From contig JBAQMZ010000013.1 in assembly GCA_049303315.1 (NCBI GenBank), forward strand, positions 1 through 64,000: a stretch of 64,000 nucleotides of DNA, read 5' to 3'. Origin of the DNA: Methanoperedens sp049303315 (GTDB lineage Archaea; Halobacteriota; Methanosarcinia; Methanosarcinales; Methanoperedenaceae). The position numbers were made by a program, and so were the translations under genes. Shown piece by piece: positions 1-7,564 of this stretch; position 1 is the stretch's first letter; each line of letters starts with the position of its first letter. The notes under the pieces were generated by a model that was given only the letters and a program-made list of their open reading frames with translations, ran no database searches and was not told where the DNA came from.

Positions 1-66
1 ATAGCGGTAGCTATCTGATAAAACATGCAAATTAAAGAAAAAATGAGAAACGGAGGCAGCATAGGC

Positions 67-153
67 ATGAATATTCATAATATGCTCGAATATCAGGGAA
101 AATTACAAGTTAATCGAAATCCTCTAAAGATTATAATTGACAAGATTCCATAG
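67..153 (+). CDS. Possible 28-aa leader ORF
   Basis: A short reading frame starts at an ATG ten bases after a GGAGG ribosome-binding site (52-56) and ends in a TAG that overlaps the GAGG motif of the next gene, so the two would be translationally coupled. The peptide has no recognisable domain and could be the end or remnant of something longer. Spacing and coupling are the only support. Confidence 0.25.
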   Translation: MNIHNMLEYQGKLQVNRNPLKIIIDKIP

Positions 154-165
154 AGGATGAAAAGT

Positions 166-573
166 ATGGTTTTTGATGTAAAGACTCTTGCATTGGCAAA
201 CCTTGGAATCCAGATTTTTCTTATTGCGTTTGTATTTCAGGCGGTATATTCTGTAAAAAAAGGAAACCCTGTTAAACACTGTACCATGGTAAGGATTGCA
301 GTGCCGCTACAGGTATTGGCTATAATTGCTGTCATGCTTCCATCACTACTTGGATATATCAAAATCGAACCTTTTGGAATATTTAATGCCGAACTGCTCA
401 TACACCATACGCTCGGGCTGCTGGTAGTTGTGCTCTGGATATACATCAACCTGGCATTTGGTAACGTAATCAGAATGCCGGGTAATTTTCGCATGTTCAT
501 GAGAACGGCGCTGGGTTTATGGGTGCTGGCATTGGTATTGGGGCTGCATATATACACAAGGCTATATGTATGA
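166..573 (+). CDS. Four-helix membrane protein, family uncertain
   Basis: The 135-residue protein has four hydrophobic segments (about residues 10-28, 42-60, 74-96 and 112-130) joined by short basic loops. Histidines lie near membrane edges, including an HH pair at the start of helix 3 and one H in helix 4, which recalls small DUF420 or cytochrome b561-like haem proteins; this likeness is by eye only. An in-frame ATG at 157 directly abuts the GAGG at 153-156, so the ATG at 166, nine bases after that motif, is the better start. The next gene follows closely on the same strand. I do not assign a function. Confidence 0.6.
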   Translation: MVFDVKTLALANLGIQIFLIAFVFQAVYSVKKGNPVKHCTMVRIAVPLQVLAIIAVMLPSLLGYIKIEPFGIFNAELLIHHTLGLLVVVLWIYINLAFGNVIRMPGNFRMFMRTALGLWVLALVLGLHIYTRLYV

Positions 574-609
574 AAATGACAAAATTTGGGAATAGAGGAG
601 GATTATTTT

Positions 610-1359
610 ATGGATATGAAATTCAAAGAAAAATTTAACGAACTCTGGAAAAAATATTTTAACAACGCTGAATTGCCCATCACCTTTTATTACACGGATG
701 AGGAAGGACATGCCGAGCTTGCAAAGCCCGAATCAACACCCAGATGCGTTATAGGCGCTTTATCAAAGGTGAGGAAAGGACACTCATTTTCTTTCAATGC
801 AGAATCAATCGGCTGCTTTGGCGGAAAAAGATACCTTGGTTTTTCTGAAAAAATAATGCCCGACTTTGAATATTTCCTGTCATGCGGGATTCCGGGAAAG
901 CTTGAAGGCGAGCGTTATAAAAAATCTCCAGAGCTTGTTAAGGAGGTAATGAAACACCAGCCTGTATTTAAAGCCCCGGCTAAATTCATTGTGTTCAAGA
1001 GATGGGATATGCTTGAGGAATCTGATGAGCCCGAAGTTGTGATATTCTATGCCGGGCCGGATGTTATCTCTGGTCTATTCACACTTTCGAATTTTGATGA
1101 GTCCGAGCCAAATGGTGTAATTTCGCCATTTGCTGCGGGATGTGGTACGATTGTCCAGCATCCTTATATTGAAATGAAATCTTCGCGACCCAGAGGGGTT
1201 ATCGGGATGTTTGATGTCTCGGCGCGTCCTCATGTCTCCGGGGATGAACTTACATTTGCGGTTCCCATGAATAAGTTTGAGAGAATGGTTGGGAACATGG
1301 AGGAGAGTTTCCTGATCACAGAGTCATGGAAGAGGGTGCAGAGAAGAATTCAGGTGTGA
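610..1359 (+). CDS. DUF169 family protein
   Basis: This 249-residue soluble protein matches the DUF169 family: an N-terminal helical part, a central region with Cys and Gly motifs (RCVIGAL, ESIGCFGG) and a C-terminal part with SPFAAGCGT and the MFDVSARP motif. DUF169 proteins occur widely in methanogens and anaerobes and have no established function. An upstream TTG (586) is in frame, but GAGGAGG at 595-601 stands eight bases before the ATG at 610, which decides the start. The gene follows the small membrane protein at a distance of 36 bases and is probably co-transcribed. The 128 bases after it contain a weak copy of the CCGCAGATGAA repeat near 1450-1471. Confidence 0.85.
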   Translation: MDMKFKEKFNELWKKYFNNAELPITFYYTDEEGHAELAKPESTPRCVIGALSKVRKGHSFSFNAESIGCFGGKRYLGFSEKIMPDFEYFLSCGIPGKLEGERYKKSPELVKEVMKHQPVFKAPAKFIVFKRWDMLEESDEPEVVIFYAGPDVISGLFTLSNFDESEPNGVISPFAAGCGTIVQHPYIEMKSSRPRGVIGMFDVSARPHVSGDELTFAVPMNKFERMVGNMEESFLITESWKRVQRRIQV

Positions 1360-1487
1360 AGGGGAGAAAAGCAGATAGGGATTGTGGCGCAGGTGGTGAA
1401 AGAGGGTATTGAGGTGTGAAAAATCGCTTTTGAATTATTCTAACAAAAAAGCCGCAGATGAATACCGATTTTTATAACAATAAATAA

Positions 1488-1970
1488 TCACTGTATTTTT
1501 TCTGTATCAAGAATCCCTTCCTGAATGTCTGGTGTCATAAAAAACCCTACTTTTTTCAGTTCATTGATAATAAGTCGGAGTTCTTGTTTGTCTTTTATCG
1601 GGCAAAGCTCATAGCCCATCTTGATTATTCCCAGCGTACCTGTTATTTTTATATTTTCTTTCCTTGCAATTTTTCTGGCATCAAGATCGTCCAGAGCCGC
1701 TATCCAACCATGTGTTTTTGCAAGGGCGATAACCCCTGATTCGCCATCATGCAAAGTTAAAAGATATTTCTTATAGTCTTTTGCTTTTTCAACTTCTATC
1801 CAGCCTCCATTTTTTTTGAGGGCGGCTATAGCTTCTTGAAAAATGATTTCTTTCTCCACCGTATGCGGAATTATCGCTTTGACTTCGAGACGCTTTAATA
1901 TCTCGCCCAGCAGGTTAAACCTTCCAATCTCGGAAAACGCGCTTATGACGCTTGTATCGAGTACAATCAA
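1488..1970 (-). CDS. PIN-domain toxin (DUF3368 type)
   Basis: The 160-residue protein begins with the PIN hallmark VLDTSVIS, has a conserved Glu in the HTVEKEI region (about residues 36-42), the HDGESGVIALA motif and a C-terminal ALDDLDARKIA stretch, giving the acidic residues that bind metal in PIN ribonucleases. DUF3368 members are toxins of type II systems that cleave RNA. The gene overlaps the upstream antitoxin by four bases (ATGA), the usual coupling in these pairs. It lies among other TA modules. Confidence 0.88.
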   Translation of the reverse strand: MIVLDTSVISAFSEIGRFNLLGEILKRLEVKAIIPHTVEKEIIFQEAIAALKKNGGWIEVEKAKDYKKYLLTLHDGESGVIALAKTHGWIAALDDLDARKIARKENIKITGTLGIIKMGYELCPIKDKQELRLIINELKKVGFFMTPDIQEGILDTEKIQ

Positions 1971-2287
1971 TCTGCTGTCCCCTTAAGCGCTTCATAGTTC
2001 TCATTCAGTTCTCTGACACCTTCTACGCCAAGCCTCGGGTTGATGCCTCTTTCCATGAGAATCTTTTTCATTGCGGTCAAGGAAACTCCGGCAATACCGG
2101 CGGCTTTGGCAAGGGATATTTTTTCCTGCCTGTAAAGCGCTACTGCAATTTCTTTTGCGTCATAGTCCCGCAAAAGATGGCGAATAGCATCGCGGACTGC
2201 TTCGGCAATGTTTCCATAGAGACCGGCATCTATCAACTGCTTTATCTTTGTCTCCAACTCTCCTTTGATTTCTACTGTAGTGGACAT
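1967..2287 (-). CDS. UPF0175/RHH-type antitoxin of the PIN toxin
   Basis: The protein (106 residues) has an N-terminal ribbon-helix-helix-like segment with a TVEIKGEL strand and an AEAVRDAIRHLL helix. A C-terminal UPF0175-like helical part follows, with the AVALYRQEKISLAKAAGIAG motif. Such proteins bind their own promoter and neutralise the DUF3368 toxin encoded downstream. I chose the ATG at 2287; a TTG at 2314 would add nine poorly conserved residues. The stop codon overlaps the toxin start. Confidence 0.85.
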   Translation of the reverse strand: MSTTVEIKGELETKIKQLIDAGLYGNIAEAVRDAIRHLLRDYDAKEIAVALYRQEKISLAKAAGIAGVSLTAMKKILMERGINPRLGVEGVRELNENYEALKGTAD

Positions 2288-2474
2288 AACTTGATTTTTA
2301 CTATGTTTTTTCAAGTTAAGTAAGTTTTGGAGACAGATTTAGTTATTTAAAATGGTTTGATAATAAAGTATATACATTATGCGATTATTGTATTGACATT
2401 AAAAGTTGATAAATTTGATAACATGGAAAAATAAACCATTAATACCCGACCACAATCGAAACGCGGATAATGAG

Positions 2475-2696
2475 ATGGTAGAACTTGGATTGGAAATACA
2501 CCAGATAATAGAATTACTCGAAAATGGTACAGAAGTAAGCAAAAGGAAAAAAGGTATAATTGAAAAATGGTGTCAGAGGGGAAGTAACATCTACATTGTT
2601 GCAATCGAGGATTATGAGGATTATTGGCTGATAAGGCATGTTGGAAAAATAAGAGCTACAAAAAATAAATTAAAAATAATGCGAGGTGAAACATGA
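2475..2696 (+). CDS. Putative small toxin, DUF4258-like
   Basis: This 73-residue protein contains a helix followed by a KRKKGIIEKW segment and beta strands (NIYIVAIED, YWLIRHVGKI), a layout seen in small RelE/MqsR- or DUF4258-like toxins. The resemblance is from overall shape, not a diagnostic motif. It overlaps the next gene, a zinc-ribbon/AbrB protein, by three bases, which is typical of toxin-antitoxin pairs. The frame is open upstream to a TTG at 2406, and a TATA-like TATATACA lies near 2370-2377, so a longer, leaderless product is possible. Confidence 0.55.
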   Translation: MVELGLEIHQIIELLENGTEVSKRKKGIIEKWCQRGSNIYIVAIEDYEDYWLIRHVGKIRATKNKLKIMRGET

Positions 2697-3016
2697 TGCA
2701 TAAATGTAATATCTGCGGAAAAGAGATGAATGAGGTAAACGATATCAACCTGAAAGGGTTCGTGATACGCGGCTTTCGATGCGAATGCGGCAACGAACAC
2801 AGTCACCCGGAGGATGTGGACAACATAGTAAAATACTTCAAGGCATTGAAGAAAGGCGTGGAGGCTACGGTGTTCAAGTCGGGCAATAGCATATCGGTGC
2901 GCCTGCCCAAGGTGATTGCGGAACTCTATCATCTGAACACCAGCCTGAAGCTGCCCATCGAGACAGAACCGGGCGGGATAAGGCTGAAGATTGTGAGAAG
3001 GAAGATGGAGGCGTAG
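2693..3016 (+). CDS. Zinc-ribbon plus AbrB/SpoVT-type antitoxin
   Basis: The N-terminus carries a zinc ribbon made of CNIC (residues 5-8) and CECGNEH (about 30-36). The C-terminal half is an AbrB/MazE-like swapped-hairpin DNA-binding domain, shown by the signature TVFKSGNSISVRLPK followed by a second beta hairpin. MqsA-like and related antitoxins also place a zinc domain before a DNA-binding domain. A GAGGTG motif at 2683-2688 supports the start, and the ATG overlaps the stop of the putative toxin. The role as antitoxin and autorepressor is inferred from domains and coupling. Confidence 0.75.
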   Translation: MMHKCNICGKEMNEVNDINLKGFVIRGFRCECGNEHSHPEDVDNIVKYFKALKKGVEATVFKSGNSISVRLPKVIAELYHLNTSLKLPIETEPGGIRLKIVRRKMEA

Positions 3017-3028
3017 TACGCTTAAAAA

Positions 3029-3063
3029 ACGAACCGCAGATGAACGTGGATGAACGCAGATTT
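3029..3063. repeat. Dispersed CCGCAGATGAACG repeat, intergenic copy
   Basis: The stretch reads as ACCGCAGATGAACG followed by a near-repeat GATGAACGCAGATT. Close copies occur at 26912-26942 and 30630-30661, and weaker ones near 1450 and 16048. Here it lies in the gap downstream of the zinc-ribbon antitoxin gene. Confidence 0.7.
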
Positions 3064-3188
3064 GTAGAATTTGACTTTAGCAACGCTTGCCTTTTCAAAT
3101 TATATCAAGCGCCACGGCGCCGATAGCATAAATATCACATTAAAAATATTAAAATCTTGGCGCCGAATATATAAAAGGAATTGGCGCA

Positions 3189-3227
3189 TCAGACATAGAT
3201 GATGCTCTTTTCAATATCTTCCGCACT
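3189..3227 (-). pseudogene. Relic of a nucleotidyltransferase 3' end
   Basis: On the minus strand this segment translates to SAEDIEKSIIYV followed by a stop. The nucleotidyltransferase at 4046-4348 ends in VAEDIKKSIVYI and a stop, with matching DNA on both sides of the codons. Upstream the reading frame is closed, so this is the remaining tail of a deleted or rearranged copy. The 217-base gap around it (3017-3233) holds one dispersed repeat and otherwise nothing I recognise. Confidence 0.7.
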
Positions 3228-3233
3228 AAGAAC

Positions 3234-3683
3234 TTACCCTGTTGCAGCAGCAGGGATGTGCCATGAAGCTTTGCCTTTGTAAAGCCCGATTTTTTCGAGT
3301 TCGTTAAGTTTATTCTTTAACCCATTGAAATAATCTTTACCATACAATGGCACACCTTCACGTACAGCATCAAGCGCCGTAATCCTGAACGCCATCAGCA
3401 TTGTTTCAAATTCTGCTTCTGTATAGCCAAGAGGCTCTATTGGAAGAGATGATGTATTGGCATCGATTAAATCTTTGATCCTTGACAGGAAATCCGGTTC
3501 AAAATTGTTGCTTATTACGATAATATCAAAATCGCTGGCGCCTGTAAAAGTTCCCTTAGCCCTTGAGCCGTAGAGAATAATGCAAGCCGGTTTGAACCTC
3601 TTTATGACTTCCATGCAGTAGTCCTGAAGGTCTTTATTTACTGCATCAGGCTCCTTGCGAATTCTTTTATTTTCTTTGCGCAT
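3234..3683 (-). CDS. Nucleotidyltransferase-fold protein (MNT type)
   Basis: The 149-residue protein has the polymerase-beta superfamily signature LYGSRAKG at about residues 37-44 followed by SDFDIIVIS, giving the two Asp residues needed for metal binding. It belongs with minimal nucleotidyltransferases that pair with HEPN proteins as TA systems, in which MntA-like enzymes adenylylate and inactivate the HEPN ribonuclease. The start overlaps the HEPN gene end by 46 bases, but an AAGGAGG motif seven bases upstream of the ATG supports it. A C-terminal helical region of about 50 residues follows the catalytic domain. Confidence 0.85.
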   Translation of the reverse strand: MRKENKRIRKEPDAVNKDLQDYCMEVIKRFKPACIILYGSRAKGTFTGASDFDIIVISNNFEPDFLSRIKDLIDANTSSLPIEPLGYTEAEFETMLMAFRITALDAVREGVPLYGKDYFNGLKNKLNELEKIGLYKGKASWHIPAAATG

Positions 3684-4033
3684 ATCAGCGCCTCCTTTGC
3701 TATTTTCTCGGTATAATAATCTTCTGGCTTGCCGGAGGGATAGGCATCAGGGTATCTTGAAGGGATATAGTGCCTGTCAAGTTCTCTGGCGCAATGCTCG
3801 ATATCTCTGATATCCACGTCAATGATGTCATCCAATCTTCGAAGAAGCGACAGGACTGAATGACCCCATGCAGCTTCATTGTTTGCAAGAAGCAACCCTT
3901 TTAAAACCTTCTCGGCAGCCTGCTGGGAATAAAAGGCTGATGGGTTGTATTTCTTGTTTTCAAGGAGTATTTTTGCAGTAGCGATGTCATTCTCTCCTTC
4001 TTCAAACCATCTCAGTGCTTCTTCACGAATCAT
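3638..4033 (-). CDS. HEPN domain protein
   Basis: The 131-residue, all-helical protein matches HEPN proteins: WFEEGENDIATAKILLENKKYNPSAFYSQQAAEK is split here only to show the order of the helix-1 acidic residues and the SQQAAEK helix, and a C-terminal RYPDAYPSG motif follows. HEPN members are often RNA-cleaving toxins through an Rx4-6H motif. The LDRHYIPSRYPD region contains candidate Arg and His residues, but I cannot confirm catalysis. The gene sits between two nucleotidyltransferase genes on the same strand, so either could be its partner. Confidence 0.88.
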   Translation of the reverse strand: MIREEALRWFEEGENDIATAKILLENKKYNPSAFYSQQAAEKVLKGLLLANNEAAWGHSVLSLLRRLDDIIDVDIRDIEHCARELDRHYIPSRYPDAYPSGKPEDYYTEKIAKEALICAKKIKEFARSLMQ

Positions 4034-4045
4034 TTAACGCCTCTT

Positions 4046-4348
4046 TTAGATATAGACTATGCTCTTTTTAATATCTTCCGCGACTTTTTTTACTCGTATG
4101 CTCTTGATGCCTGCGGGAGTCAGGATGTCCACTTTCTTTCCCAAGACTTTTTCGATATAATCCGATAGTTCAATAAATTTCAAGCCGATGGGCTTTTCAA
4201 ATTCAACGATGAGGTCAACATCGCTGTCTTCTCTTTGGATTCCCTTTGCGGAAGACCCGAATAAGCCGATTCGTTTTACGCCGAATATGGCTCTTAAGTA
4301 GGGTAGTTCTTTCCTCAGATTATTCATGATTTCTTCTGTTGCTAGCAT
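4046..4348 (-). CDS. Nucleotidyltransferase-fold protein (MntA-like)
   Basis: This 100-residue protein shows the compact minimal nucleotidyltransferase pattern: IGLFGSSAKG (about residues 26-35), DSDVDLIVEF with the catalytic Asp pair, and the downstream KKVDILTP strand holding the third acidic residue. It is the first gene of a three-gene minus-strand set with the HEPN gene 12 bases downstream. This length and motif set fit MntA-type antitoxins better than the 3234-3683 protein does. A degenerate copy of its 3' end remains at 3189-3227. Confidence 0.88.
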   Translation of the reverse strand: MLATEEIMNNLRKELPYLRAIFGVKRIGLFGSSAKGIQREDSDVDLIVEFEKPIGLKFIELSDYIEKVLGKKVDILTPAGIKSIRVKKVAEDIKKSIVYI

Positions 4349-4388
4349 TTTTAAATATCCTAACTATATCTACCTTTAATTAATCGAA

Positions 4389-4826
4389 TCACTCATAGTA
4401 TTTACTTATCCTCGTATGTCCTCTTATCTGATATTTCCCTTTTAGCGTGTCCTCGTTTGTTTTATAAGGTATTTTGTTCGTTACCCCAAGTTTCCGAAGT
4501 TCTTCTCGTACTCTTCTAACATCTTCTTCATCAGTCCAATCATAGGTATATACACAGATAACTTTTGTTTCTGGGTTAGTTGCATTTGGATTTAGTTTTG
4601 CAGTTGCCACTTTCGCAGCGAGGCCTAATTTTCCTTCTTTATATGCTTTCTCTACTTTAGCCCAGACTTCATCTACATTTTCTATACCGACAAAAATAAG
4701 CCATTTTCCCGTTTTATGAGTTAGTGGCTGATGTTTGCCCCCTATTTTTCCTTTAGCATAAATCCAGTAAACATCTGTTACCTCAGAAGGATTGCCTGAT
4801 GAATCAACCTGTAGTTTGCTCGTCAT
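4389..4826 (-). CDS. DUF1917/Bles03-like protein ('putative phosphothreonine lyase' family)
   Basis: The 145-residue protein contains the GKWLIFV segment, a helix with DEVWAKVEKAYKEGKLG, the basic LAAKVATAKLNP region and the CVYTYDWTDEEDVRRVREELR motif. I recognise this combination from archaeal proteins annotated as putative phosphothreonine lyase domain or Bles03/DUF1917. Catalytic function is not established for the archaeal members. The start overlaps the end of the ParB-like gene by 23 bases, which suggests a shared transcript with it. Confidence 0.65.
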   Translation of the reverse strand: MTSKLQVDSSGNPSEVTDVYWIYAKGKIGGKHQPLTHKTGKWLIFVGIENVDEVWAKVEKAYKEGKLGLAAKVATAKLNPNATNPETKVICVYTYDWTDEEDVRRVREELRKLGVTNKIPYKTNEDTLKGKYQIRGHTRISKYYE

Positions 4827-5877
4827 TTGTTTCTATTGTTTTCATAGGAATGTTTTCAGCCATATTTTCGTTGTGGAACGATGCCAGTAACTCCCCTCTC
4901 TGCTTGTGACCGCAGCCCATACACTGGTATACCTGCCACCTTCCCTCAGTGTTAAGTTTCGTCCCTGTTTTGACGAAATCCTTTCCATTACATTTTGTGC
5001 ATGTCCGTGTAGAACTCATAAAATCCCCCCTATCTCCTTCTCTCTTATTGGGTATGCAGTCCTGTTCCTTATATTCACTATTTTTCAGCATCTCCACAAT
5101 CTCTCTGAATGAACTTACATCGCCCTCCTCCTCAAACTTTTTTATTGCTTCTTTCACAGGTTCGATCAATTCCTCCGGGATGAACTGGCATTCTTCAAGA
5201 CTTCGGCAGAGATGGGTATCAAAGGCACCTTCTATCGCTTGTTCTCTTAATTCTTCCAATTTATCAACGTTTCCACCGCTTCTCTTAATCATTTCTAATT
5301 GTATTTGCTGCTTAAATCCGCCTATTTTATCAAGAACTTTTTCTTGCTCATCTGGTGCAAAAGTCTCAGAAAGTTTTGATAATGTTCCAATCCCAGCTGC
5401 CCCTTCTGCGGTTGTTAATTTCTCCTGAATGGAAGGAGCAAGATTGAGTAGTGTTAGGTATTTTTTCAAAGTTGAAATTGAGACCCCCGTCTCTTTGACT
5501 ACCTTGTTGTAATCCAAATACTTCTCATAAATCTTCTGATATGCTCTTGCTTTGTCAATGGGGTTCATGTCAGCTCTGTGAACATTCTCAATCAGTGATA
5601 TTATCGTAGCATCGGTATCATCGGTAATGTCTCTGATAATTGCTGGTATACTTCCCCATCCCAATCTTTTGCAGGCAAGAAAACGCCTTTGTCCTGCGAT
5701 TAAACCATAGCTGCCATCGTTATTCCTCTTGACAATTATGGGATTCAACAACCCCTTTTCCTTAATACTATTAGCTAAATCTTCTAATCCTGCATCTTCT
5801 GTTCCGGCAGCCAAATCCTTTCTTGTATTCAACTCTGACACTTTAATAGTGGACATCTCAATGTCTTTTATTTCCAT
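4804..5877 (-). CDS. ParB-like protein with C-terminal zinc ribbon
   Basis: Residues 1-100 form a ParB N-terminal domain with the GQRRFLACKRLG box and the ENVHRADMNPIDKA motif, which in ParB and Noc proteins bind CTP and join the dimer. A KorB-type helix-turn-helix follows (about 115-150). The C-terminus (about 290-330) adds a zinc ribbon with CTKC and CMGCG. GAGGTG stands seven bases before the ATG. The gene lies 45 bases downstream of the RPA-associated gene on the same strand. The zinc ribbon fusion is unusual for chromosome-partition ParB and suggests a DNA-binding regulator or plasmid-type partition protein. No parA is visible in the window. Confidence 0.8.
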   Translation of the reverse strand: MEIKDIEMSTIKVSELNTRKDLAAGTEDAGLEDLANSIKEKGLLNPIIVKRNNDGSYGLIAGQRRFLACKRLGWGSIPAIIRDITDDTDATIISLIENVHRADMNPIDKARAYQKIYEKYLDYNKVVKETGVSISTLKKYLTLLNLAPSIQEKLTTAEGAAGIGTLSKLSETFAPDEQEKVLDKIGGFKQQIQLEMIKRSGGNVDKLEELREQAIEGAFDTHLCRSLEECQFIPEELIEPVKEAIKKFEEEGDVSSFREIVEMLKNSEYKEQDCIPNKREGDRGDFMSSTRTCTKCNGKDFVKTGTKLNTEGRWQVYQCMGCGHKQRGELLASFHNENMAENIPMKTIETNDEQTTG

Positions 5878-5921
5878 GATTAAACACCTCGTTTAGAAAT
5901 GAGGGCACTCTCCCGTGCCCT

Positions 5922-6491
5922 TCACCTCGCCCTCACCGATTCCAGCGCCTGCGCCACCATCGCGCGATACGCATCCGCATTCGTATTGTAATGCTCTCTC
6001 GCCTTCATCGCATTCGGCTCACTGCCCGCCAGCTTCTCCAGCCTCTTTGCGGTATGCATCGCAGCATCCACAACCCACCTGTCCCTCGTCGCCGCATCCA
6101 CGACATGCATGGACTCAGCCCTGATGGAGGTAAGCACATTTCCTTCCTTGGTCGTAAATGTTGTCGGCTTTCCTATGACCGCGATGAACTCAGGCGGCGC
6201 GGTCTTTGCAAGCACCTGCGCTGCCTCGGGCTGGTACTGCCCCGCGGTCACGAAGAACGCGCCTGTGGGATCGACTATGCGCCCGCGCCAGAACTCGGAA
6301 TCGGTTCCTACATCTTCCTTCTCAGTGAGCGTGCCCACGATGAACACGCGGTTGCATTTTGCCCCGGTCGGGGTAATGAGGTACTGCGGTGAATACTGGT
6401 CATTTCCATCCTTTGCCTGCAGGTTTGATTCCTTTAGCTCTGCTGCGAATATGCGGTGCGCTACTTCACGGACAAATCCATTTTCTGCCAT
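5922..6491 (-). CDS. RPA-associated OB-fold protein (COG3390)
   Basis: The 189-residue protein resembles the archaeal RPA-associated family: an N-terminal helical stretch with REVAHRIFAAEL, an OB-fold core running from RVFIVGTLTEKEDVG through FWRGRIVDPTGAFFVTAGQYQPEA, and a helical C-terminus. It is encoded two bases after the stop of the RPA gene, the arrangement usual in Euryarchaeota, and would act with it on single-stranded DNA in replication and repair. Confidence 0.85.
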   Translation of the reverse strand: MAENGFVREVAHRIFAAELKESNLQAKDGNDQYSPQYLITPTGAKCNRVFIVGTLTEKEDVGTDSEFWRGRIVDPTGAFFVTAGQYQPEAAQVLAKTAPPEFIAVIGKPTTFTTKEGNVLTSIRAESMHVVDAATRDRWVVDAAMHTAKRLEKLAGSEPNAMKAREHYNTNADAYRAMVAQALESVRAR

Positions 6492-6493
6492 GA

Positions 6494-7435
6494 CTACGCC
6501 TCCTGTGCGATCGGTGCGGCAGATGCTGCAAGTATCCTCTTAATTTCTTCTTCTATCGGCTTGACATCCGGTTTTATTGAATCTACGAGTATAAACCTGT
6601 CAAGTTTGGCGCCGCTTACCACAAAATACCTGCCTACAAGCTTGCTCTTTATCATATCGAGAACTACAGCCTGATCCAGTGCCTCCGTTGCCATCTCCTT
6701 TGCTTTCTCAAGGGTGATGCCTGTAAGAGCCTCTGTAACTTCCCTGTTAAGCAGGATGTCCTGCACTTTCTCGCCATCGTCCATGACCGCTTTGACGCGC
6801 AGGTCGTATATTCCTTCAACCTTCCCGTGTTCGCCGCATGCGCCTTTCACCAGCGCCCTGTTGCATTCCGGGCAGCGCTTGATAAGACCTGAGCCGCTCT
6901 GGATATCCACTATCGCGCCGCTGAATTCAGTGGGCGTTGAGCCTACTTCGATTTCCTCTGCAACCGGGATTATCTCGCTTGTCTTATTCAATTTGATACT
7001 GAACTGCCCCTGCCACTCGGAAGTCGCTACATTTTTGAATATGTAGTTCTTGCCTTCCTCCACAGTCGGCAGCGCCGCTTTTACCCATTTTGTGAATTTA
7101 ATTGTGCCGGACTCGTCTCCAAACAATCCAACCTGCGAGATGGATTCCTGGTTAACTTCCCACAACTGGACGACTTTACCCCGCACCGTTACCCATTTTC
7201 CATCCTCTTTGATATCGGATACCTTTACCAGCGGTGTTTCACGCGGAGCGAAAAATTCACTCTTGGGAACATTATGTTTCTTTAAGAAAGAGTTTATCAC
7301 GTTTCGGCGTGCTTCTTCAGGAGGGACCTTGAATTTATTTATCAACTGGTCCAAACTTGATTCTATTTCACTTGTCTCTACTTTAATGCCCAGTTCCATG
7401 AATCGGGCTTCGATTTGTTTTGCTATTTGTTTCAT
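6494..7435 (-). CDS. Replication protein A (RPA2/3-like) with zinc finger
   Basis: The 313-residue protein binds single-stranded DNA. An N-terminal helical region precedes two OB-fold segments; the first is marked by WVTVRGKVVQLWEVNQESISQ and FGDESGTIKFTKW, and a zinc finger of the form Cx2Cx8Cx2H (CPECN...CGEH) lies near residue 190. Methanosarcina RPA2 and RPA3 have the same layout. An ATG at 7462 is in frame, but GAGG six bases before the ATG at 7435 indicates the shorter product. The gene diverges from nadE. Confidence 0.88.
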   Translation of the reverse strand: MKQIAKQIEARFMELGIKVETSEIESSLDQLINKFKVPPEEARRNVINSFLKKHNVPKSEFFAPRETPLVKVSDIKEDGKWVTVRGKVVQLWEVNQESISQVGLFGDESGTIKFTKWVKAALPTVEEGKNYIFKNVATSEWQGQFSIKLNKTSEIIPVAEEIEVGSTPTEFSGAIVDIQSGSGLIKRCPECNRALVKGACGEHGKVEGIYDLRVKAVMDDGEKVQDILLNREVTEALTGITLEKAKEMATEALDQAVVLDMIKSKLVGRYFVVSGAKLDRFILVDSIKPDVKPIEEEIKRILAASAAPIAQEA

Positions 7436-7499
7436 ATCTTTCCTCAAGCCTCTTGTTTGCATTTTTTTTGAGAGGCAGATTCTACCTTATCCCGGGAAC

Positions 7500-7506
7500 A
7501 TATAAA
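7500..7506 (-). promoter_or_regulatory. Probable TATA box for the RPA operon
   Basis: On the minus strand the sequence CTTTATATG lies about 65 bases upstream of the RPA start. This spacing leaves a leader of roughly 40 bases, consistent with the ribosome-binding site seen there. Confidence 0.4.
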
Positions 7507-7530
7507 GGTTCCCAGAGCGGGGTGAAAGTA

Positions 7531-7540
7531 ATATTTTAAT
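7531..7540 (+). promoter_or_regulatory. Probable TATA box for nadE
   Basis: The sequence ATATTTTAAT lies about 25-30 bases upstream of the nadE ATG. No ribosome-binding site is present between them, which fits a leaderless transcript. Confidence 0.4.
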
Positions 7541-7564
7541 AAGTGGGAATTTCATTAAAAATGT

